Assembly: GCA_033819885.1 (NCBI GenBank)
Contig: JAQYUZ010000002.1
Span: 62,001 to 126,000 of the forward strand
DNA length: 64,000 bases
DNA from: Microbotryomycetes sp. JL201
Lineage: Eukaryota > Basidiomycota > Microbotryomycetes
Direction of reading: 5' to 3'
In this document: one piece after another, positions 57,249-64,000 of the stretch
How positions within the stretch are numbered: position 1 is the stretch's first letter
How the letters are laid out: the number at the start of each line of letters is the position of its first letter
Notes under the pieces: generated by a model
The model's database searches: none
What the model was told of the DNA's origin: nothing
Seen by the model: only the letters and a program-made list of their open reading frames with translations
Translations under genes and position numbers: made by a program

Positions 57249-57974
57249 GTTGAGTGCAGTGAACGGCCTTGAACTCGGCCCTGCGACGCAAGACATGGGC
57301 AACGGCGGGCCGAAAAAAGAGAGCGCGCGCGCGCGTCTCGGCGAACAGGCGAGAGCGGGTTGTACGCGGTCGAAGCGAGCGCGAGATCGGACACACGAGC
57401 GTCACAAGAGCAGACGTCAAGCGCGAGGCAGTCACTCGACAGCACACGAGCGCGACGAGGGCGCGGTCGGGGCGTTTGCTCTGTTTGAAAAAGGGTCCGC
57501 GGGCGTGTGACGGACGACGCGAGCGCGTATGCACACTACACACCACGCGCGCGCAAGTCGAGCCGAGTCGGTGCTGAACGGCTGTTCAAGATCGGTCGCA
57601 AGGACAATCACAAGGCGGTCGGGCTGCTGGCGTGTGATCGCAGGGCGGGCACAGGTGTGTGAGCGAGACGGGCTCAATCGCCGACCGCAGGCGCGCACAG
57701 CCCAAAAACAAGCCTGCTGCGCATCTCGCCCTTGCGCTTCCACTGGCATCGCAACACGGTCGCGCCCATAAACTCACACAAGCAACACGCTATTGACCAC
57801 CTTGAATGCGTCACCATCATCCACCCATTTATTCAACCATTGTGCGTCTTTGTGAAGAAATTCCGTTTTCATCAAACAATAGCGCGGACGAAACGTCACG
57901 ACGATAACAGCGTGTACATTTCATTGATGTCTAAACACTTCCCTAATATGGCTTTTGTCCGCAAGTGATATCGC
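57249..57974. promoter_or_regulatory. upstream region of the GH26-like gene
   Basis: 726 bp between the GH26-like start and the SDR stop, both minus. The half next to the GH26 gene is very CG-rich with an alternating CG tract near 57323-57332; the half next to the SDR is AT-richer and probably its 3' UTR. No coding sequence is convincing. Confidence 0.4.
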
Positions 57975-59363
57975 TTAGAAGATGGTATCTGTACACGGAT
58001 AGCAATCAGCTCGAACAGTCAATCTCACGCCTGAAGCGGCATCATAGCGAACAAGACCGCGCGCTCGGAATCACAAACTTACATCCACCGTCGACAATGA
58101 TCTCTCCGCCAGTCTGGTACGAGGCAAAAGGTGACGCCATCCAAGTGACCCAATCAGCAATCTCCTTTGGTTGCGCGAACCGGTGCATCGGTGTCAACTC
58201 TTTCCACTTTTCTGCATTCTTCTTGCCAGACTCGGAGCCCTAAGATGGGTCAAGTGTCAGCACAGCAAGCACACAGCCGCTCGGCAAAGAGCAAGCACTT
58301 GCCTCGGACATCTCGGTCGCTGTGTCGAGGCAGGGAAAAGCAAGCCAAAAATGTCAGCGTTGTGACATACATCAGCGTAGGAAAAAGAGAAGCGTTTGGG
58401 CGACAATTGAGTCCAATTCCACTTACAGATGTATCTGCAAAATTGAAACGGTCAGTCCACTCGATTCGAACGTTGGACAGCAGTCGCTCGTCAAGACTCA
58501 CCCAGGCGACAGTGTGTTGACGCGCACTCCCTGGTCGACCCACTCGCCAGCCAAACTCTTGCCCAAGTGCGTCAACGCCGCCTTTGAGGCATTGTAAGAG
58601 CACTGGTTCTGGGGCGTGTTCGAGATGCTGCCGCTGATCGAAGACACGAACAAGATGACCTTGTCTTTGGGTTGAGCGCCAGATCGGCCGTTAGGGAACC
58701 ACGAACGATAAGCTGTATTTCGAAAGCGGGATAAAAAGTTGGCAACCGAGAGCAAATCGCGGGCCATGCAGGGGACTGACCGGCACGAGCCAGATAGTAC
58801 GGGCCAAATGTGTTGACGCGGAACACGTCCTCGAATTGCTCTGCGAGCAGGCGAGAACACAATCTCACGTCAAGCGTTGTCCTGCGAGCAGGTCGACATT
58901 GTCCAAGCTCACTGTCGCTCATCGTTTCGGCATCCTCGTGAATGCAGATGCCTGCGTTGGCAACAATGACATCCAGCTGCCGTGAGGAAGGATTAGCTTT
59001 GAAGCAATCAATCGGGTGAGACGGCACTGACCTCGCCAAACTCTTTTGTGACCTGCTCGACCGTGCTCGAGATGGCTTGCGAGTCGTCTCCTGGCATCTT
59101 GTATGCTTTGACCTTGACACCAAACTCCTTCTCCAACTCGGCCGCCAACTTGTCGGCGGGTGACGAATTGTCTGTGTGAGACAGGGATTTGCAAAACATG
59201 ATCAGGGTTCGTCTTGGCCCGAAACGAGCAACAGCGGAAGCGGACAAGTCAAGACGAGGTTTGCACCAGCTGTCGCGAGTGACTTTGCAATGTCGATGCC
59301 GAGTCCACGACCGCCGCCCGTCACGAGGACGTTCTTGCCCTTGAGATCAACAGTGAATGGCAT
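57975..59363 (-). CDS. short-chain dehydrogenase/reductase (sorbose reductase-like)
   Basis: Classical SDR of the NADP-dependent polyol/ketose group, such as sorbose reductase or arabinitol dehydrogenase; the substrate is unknown. ATG 59363 starts MPFTVDLKGKNVLVTGGGRGLGIDIAKSLATAGA, with the TGxxxGxG cofactor loop. Then come ELEKEFGVKVKAYKM, LDVIVANAGICIHEDAETM (NNAG-like NAG), VFRVNTFGPYYLARA, DKVILFVSSISGS (catalytic Ser), QCSYNASKAALTHLGKSLAGEW (YxxxK pair) and VRVNTLSPG. A splice leads on to SESGKKNAEKWKELTPMHRFAQPKEIADWV and EIIVDGG joined to YTIF, stop TAA at 57975-57977. It has about eight introns. The join just after the first helix (near 59230-59270) I could not settle. Confidence 0.85.
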
Positions 59364-59836
59364 GACTAGCTGCGTATGGGTTTTGGAAAGGGTAGAAGTG
59401 GTCGCGTGTCAGTCGAGAAGGAGAACGCAAGGAAACACGACGAGCTGAGCTTTCGGGGTTTTTTGGGCGATGACGTCCTTTGGACCGATCGCAACGATGG
59501 CTAATCGCGCAGAAAGGGGAACGCGTCGCATAGACTATGCAGCACTGTTGTTAAACCATTAAAGGCCAATGTGTTGCTCGACAAGTAGCGTGCTCGGTGG
59601 TCTCGCCGAATGATCCGGCGTCGAGAGGGGGGAGAGGCGACTCGCAGCTCGAGCTCGTATTCAAGTGGGTTCGAGCTGCATTGGCTCGACCAGGGAAGTA
59701 TATCCGTGCCTGGACTCACTGATAGTTCTCGAACGGGTAGAGAATGCGGAGCGAGGACGTCGAGTCTGAAAGAGTGTTGACCGATCAAAGCGACGCTTTC
59801 GCTTGATCCGCAGCGCCACGCTTGACAGTGCCAGAC
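59364..59836. promoter_or_regulatory. divergent promoter region, SDR / cactin
   Basis: 473 bp between the starts of the SDR (minus) and cactin (plus). No gene, repeat or recognisable site stands out. Confidence 0.4.
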
Positions 59837-62391
59837 ATGGACCGCCGCCGAGACCCGTCCCCCGCGGCATACAGGCACAGGCACGACGACGAGGACGACA
59901 GGAGACGGTCGAGGCACAGGTCACGCTCGCCAGAACCGGCGTCGCGCGCATACGAGCGCACCACTGAGCGAGACTCGAAACGAACAAGGCGACAAGATGA
60001 CGAGGACGGGCATGACAGGCACAGACACAGAGACAGAGACAGAGATCGCAGGCATCGTGACGACGACGACGACGGCGGCGGCGACAGAGGCAGGCACTCG
60101 AGTCACAAATCGTGAGTGTCTCGCACACACCCGCTGCACCCGACTGCGCTGGCATGGACTGACGTGACTCATATGCTAGCAAATCACACAGACACCGTGA
60201 GACTTCTGCCGAGCGTGCGGCGCGCAAGGCAGAGCGCAAGGCGCAAAAGGCCGCAGACGCCGCATTGCTCTTGCCACCCGAAGCCCGCCTGGCCGCTGCA
60301 GAAACATCCTACTACTCGGCCCAAGACAATCCGTTTCATGATGCCAACCTCGGCGATAAATTCGTCTGGGGCAAAAAGAGGGAAAAGGAACGCAAACAAG
60401 GACTGACTCCGGAAGAGGCAGCCAAGCGAGACATGCAGAGGCGGATAGATTCGCAGGTGCATTCAGCAGTCCACTCGTGTGTGTCTTCATGCCTCAAGCT
60501 GATCGACTGGCACTTGCATCCGACAGCAAGAGATTGAAAAGCTCAACCAAAGACGAGCCCAGCGCGAACAGGAAGAGAAACTGCGCGAGGAAGAGGCTTT
60601 GCGAGCCCAACGCATGGCCGAGTCGGCTCAGATGGCAGCATGGATCGACAAGGAGGACGACTTTCACTTGGAGCAGGCGAAACGCAGGGCAGCGATTCGA
60701 GTTAGAGAACGACGCGCCAAACCGATCGATTACCTCGCGCTCAATCTCAAGTGGAGTCAACCACCCCTGCAGCCCGGCGACGAGGGCTATGACGAGCACG
60801 CCGAAGAGGACGATGGCACTGGCCTCGAAGTCGATTTGGATGAGCCATACGCTATCTTTGACGTGAGCTCTCGGTCTTTATCGGGAAAAACCCTCCCCGC
60901 TCATGTTGTTCAACCGCAGAATCTGACTCTTGAAGACGCCGAGGAGCTTCATGAGGACATCAAGATGTACTTGTCACTCGAAAAGGCCGACCAGAACCTC
61001 GAATTCTGGAGATCACTCTTGATCGTGTCATCGGCTACGCTCGAAGCCTTGCGCGAAGAACGCGCAATCGGTCACAGCGCATTTGCCGAACAAAGACGAG
61101 CGAATGCTGCCGTAAAGGACGAAATAACGGCGCTGCTCGCCGGCAAAACGTTCGAACAGCTTGTCGCTCTCCAAGGCCAAGTCCAACGCAAGCTCGCTAG
61201 CGGCGAACCTGTCGACGTAGACTACTGGGAAGGCTTGCTGAAAGAACTGATCGTGTGGAAAGCAAAGGCAAAACTGCGCGACATGCACGAAATCGTGCTT
61301 CAGAACCGACTTGAGCAATTGAGGAAGAAGCAGCGCGACGAGGCGCTCAAGATCAAGGAAGATTTGCAAACCGCACTGGCTGATTCAAAGGCCAGGAACG
61401 AAGCTAGCGACGAGGCTCGAGACGAAGAGGACGAAGAAATGCCGGAGCAAGATCAAGGTCCAGCCATCGAAGCTGCTCCATGGGATCAAGTCCTTGAGCC
61501 CCCTCGTTTGACCAAGTTGCCGGACGAGTACAAGCAACTTCCGATTATCGACCCTGCGGAACAGTGGCGTCGTCTCGTCAGTTGCTCGCTCTCGAGTCAG
61601 TCTGCTTCTATGCTGACCACACAGACACAATCTCACAGATTGAAGCGCGCCGCAAGATCATTTCGACCCGCTTTGTTGCAAAAAAGCAACAACAACAAGC
61701 GCCTACAGCGGTCGGAGCTTCATCAAACGGCAAGGACGAAGAAATCTACCAGGCGGCCGTTGGGCAAGGCATGGACGAGGAGGAAGAATTGTTCAACTTG
61801 GAAGTCGAGATGGCAAAACAGTCTTACTCTTGGGAAGACAAGTACAGGCCTCGTAAACCCAGGTACTTTAACAAGGTTCACACGGGTTACGAATGGAACA
61901 AGTACAACCAGACGCATTACGAGTACGTTCACCTTATTTCGCGCTCGGAAGCGCCTCTGCTGACCTTCGACGAGCAGCTCGGACAATCCGCCACCAAAAG
62001 TCGTACAAGGATACAAATTCAACATCTTCTGTATGTGTACTCTCTGCTTCAGCTTGATCGCAGAACAGTATTGACGGCACTATTGCAGATCCGGACTTGA
62101 TTGACAAATCGAAAGCGCCACAGTTTCGCATCATTCGCAACGCAAAAGACGACGAGACTGCAACGCTCTTGTTCACCGCAGGACCGTAAGTCGTGCTTTA
62201 TAAACAGTCTACATTCCTGTCGCTGACGGGTAGTCTGACACGTATCTTTGGGCAGTCCTTACGAAGATATTGCCTTTCAGATCGTCAACAAACCTTGGGA
62301 AAGGTCTCACAAGCGCGGGTTCAGGTCAACTTTTGACAGAGGCGTCTTGCAGTTGCACTTTACGTTCCAGCGACAGTTCTATCGTAAATAG
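59837..62391 (+). CDS. cactin, splicing factor
   Basis: Nuclear spliceosome-associated protein needed for faithful splicing (known from fission yeast Cay1 and animal cactin). About eight exons give roughly 700 residues. The N-terminus is an Arg/Asp/His/Ser-rich domain (RHRDRDRDRRHRDDDDDGG). Next come AQDNPFHDANLGDKFVWGKK, the mid-domain (PIDYLALNLKWSQ, DAEELHEDIKMYLSLEKADQNLEFW, DVDYWEGLLKELIVWKAKAKLRDMHE) and an acidic linker. The conserved C-terminal domain has EDKYRPRKPRYFNKVHTGYEWNKYNQTHY, QGYKFNIFYPDLIDKSKAPQF, DETATLLFTAGPPYEDIAFQIVNKPWERSHKRGFRSTFDRGVLQLHF and ends RQFYRK. Several of these are formed across introns. Start ATG 59837. Confidence 0.92.
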
Positions 62392-62588
62392 TTTTGAACA
62401 AGCAAAAACAGTCAATGGAATCGATCGCAATTACATCAGAATCATAAGAATCAAACGATGAGGAATCTCCGAGAGGGATTGAGGTCCGAGGTTCGAGGCA
62501 GTGTCTGTTTAAATTCCTATCACATCGTTTATCGTCACGCGAGAACCTCACTTGGAAAGAGATCCAGCTCCACAGTGCACTCGTTTCT

Positions 62589-64000
62589 TTAATACGTTCT
62601 GTAACTAGGTGCTTGCGATCCGTTGACGCTCGCGTTCCTTCCCAACCCTTCAGTCAACCCATCATACGCGTCTCCGTTCCTCGTTCCAAACCTCCTCTCC
62701 TCCTCTGCCCTCCTCTGCGCTTCTTCATCAGCACCGCTCAGGTAATCCCGATCCTTGTCTTCAGAAGAACCAACGCTCGAATCCTTGTCAAGTCGTTCTT
62801 CCTCTTGCGGTTCAGGTTCCTCGTTCATGACCCGAAGTTGACCTGACCTTCGATCGTCTGAAGCGTGACCTGACAGACCAGGGGCCCATGCCATTCCGCC
62901 CATTCCTGGAATCGATCTGTGAGAGGGTGCAGGTGACGCGATCGGTCCCGGGAAACCGTTCGCACCACCGCCACCGGCCATGAGAGACGCGGGTGGAGAC
63001 AAAGGCGCGCCGGCATCCGGCGAAGGCAAGCGGTATGGAATCGAAGGCATGGTGTTCAACCCTGACGAGACTGTTGGAGGAGGTACCCGAGTCGAAATGC
63101 CACCGATACCAGGTCCCGCTGAACGTCGGTCAGGTGAGCTCGGTCCATACTGTTGAGAGTCGCGCATGCGGTTTGCAACGCCCCATCCACCTTCATTGCG
63201 ACCGGATTGCTCGTTCGCGAGACCGCCGTACAAAGGATCGTGAGGTTGCTGTCGAGAGGCGGCGCCGACACCGGCCATGCCAGCGCCGAACGCAGTCGTG
63301 TTGAACGTTGTCGAAGACATGGGCGTCGCAGTATTATCGCGAGATGGAATGCCAACGGCAGAATAGTAATTGTCTTGTTCGTCCGCAGGTCGATTGCGTC
63401 GTGGCGATGTGCGCGAGCCTCCGCCGCCACGTGTGAGGGCAGCAGCGCCAGCACCGGCAGCAGCGCCGGCAGCAGCTCCTGCTCCAACGCCACTGCCTGT
63501 CGAGTACCTCGAGCTGCGCAGCACCGAACCAGTCGAGTGTTGGCGCATGTTGGACGAAGAACCGTAAGCGGCCCCAGCCGGGTCCCACGTGTCGTCGCCA
63601 AAGTCAAACTCCTTGTCGTTGCGCTTCTTCTTGCAGCAGAAAAAGATGAGCGCCGCAAGAATGGCGAGACCGGCAATACCGCCGACAACTCCGCCAGCGA
63701 TCGCACCCGTGTTGGAACCACTTGACGACCCCGATCCAGGTCGGTTTGATGCCAGAGTTGCCGAAGTCGCTGAACTCGTGCTCGAGGTGCGTGGCACGGT
63801 CGTGAACTCGGTGATGGTCGACTGCGATGGCGTGTTCGAACTAGTTGTTGTCTGTAAGGCGCACGATGTCAGCACTTGCTACACGTTCCTCGACTTGTCT
63901 TGCTCCGACACGCACCGTCGTTGTCTTAACAGGAAAAGAACCGAAAATTAGCATTCATGGTCGCACGCCTAGAAAACAAGCACTTACCGTCGTGCTTGAG
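62589..64000 (-). CDS. Ser/Thr-rich single-pass surface protein (partial at right edge)
   Basis: C-terminal part of a membrane protein whose N-terminus lies beyond the window. Seen from the right edge: a 13-nt exon piece (63988-64000), a 9-nt exon (63916-63924), then the main exon from about 63855. The frame reads [23 protein letters not shown], a Ser/Thr stalk. One helix follows (GAIAGGVVGGIAGLAILAALIFF) with CCKKKRND directly after, a stop-transfer and possible palmitoylation site. The cytoplasmic tail of about 330 residues is Gly/Ser/Pro-rich with RTSPRRNRPADEQDNYY and ends GSQAPSYRTY. The plan matches Mid2/Wsc-type or KRE-like fungal surface sensors, but no ligand-side domain is in view. 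Confidence 0.7.

Noticed and set aside
57323-57332. Alternating CG tract as a special Z-DNA element
   Set aside because: Similar short CG runs occur at about 29761-29775 and 48900-48910 in unrelated contexts, and the local composition is already very CG-rich.
1-64000. Search for transposons, LTR or virus-like elements, CRISPR arrays, tRNA or rRNA
   Set aside because: No long terminal or direct repeats, reverse transcriptase, integrase, transposase or capsid-like coding was recognised, and no tRNA cloverleaf or rRNA sequence was noticed.

Overview
This is a gene-dense fungal nuclear window. The genes are single-copy eukaryotic housekeeping and regulatory genes, cut by many short introns (mostly 50-90 nt) with GT(G/A)(A/C)G-type donors and a CTGAC/CTAAC-like branch site close to the acceptor. 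The gene set (GLC8, PSY2, Zn2Cys6 factor, RIM15 with PAS, kinase and receiver parts, AIR-type zinc knuckles, Git3/CAR-like receptor, UBP2) together with the intron density and micro-exons points to a basidiomycete. A compact, early-diverging one such as Pucciniomycotina is my guess, not something the sequence proves. I saw no rRNA, tRNA, CRISPR, transposon or virus-like element.

Layout. 0-5.8 kb: the tail of an unidentified gene, a mitochondrial carrier, a zinc-cluster transcription factor and an unidentified coiled-coil protein, all on +. 5.8-12.6 kb (-): UBP2-type deubiquitinase and GLC8, the PP1 inhibitor-2 homologue. 12.8-16.6 kb (+): PSY2/SMEK, the PP4 regulatory subunit, sharing a 239-bp divergent promoter with GLC8. 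16.8-20.2 kb (-): cytosolic methylene-THF dehydrogenase MTD1 and an MFS transporter. 20.5-26.2 kb: isochorismatase-like hydrolase (+), mitochondrial ribosomal protein bS18m (-) head-to-head with a small mitochondrial-looking membrane protein (+), and PUS7 (-). 26.4-31.3 kb: NAD(P)-dependent reductase/epimerase (+), REX4 exonuclease (-), DPH5 (-). 31.7-41.1 kb (-): a giant RIM15-type kinase. 41.9-48.7 kb: TPX2-like protein (-), a type I membrane protein (+) and an MDL-type mitochondrial ABC transporter (+). 48.9-54.6 kb (+): AIR-type TRAMP subunit, a GPCR and EMC3. 55-59.4 kb (-): a GH26-like secreted, probably GPI-anchored hydrolase and an SDR. 59.8-62.4 kb (+): cactin. 62.6 kb to the right edge (-): a Ser/Thr-rich surface protein, partial.

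There is no obvious metabolic cluster. Several genes share themes: phosphatase and nutrient signalling (GLC8, PSY2, RIM15, the GPCR), RNA processing (PUS7, REX4, AIR, cactin) and mitochondrial function (carrier, bS18m, MDL). The most unusual features are in gene structure. There are micro-exons of 9, 10, 11, 13, 14, 22 and 24 nt whose inclusion restores conserved family motifs, and at least five GC-AG introns, two of them in one gene. Exon joins were made by eye from reading frame, splice motif and family conservation, so individual boundaries may be off by a few bases.
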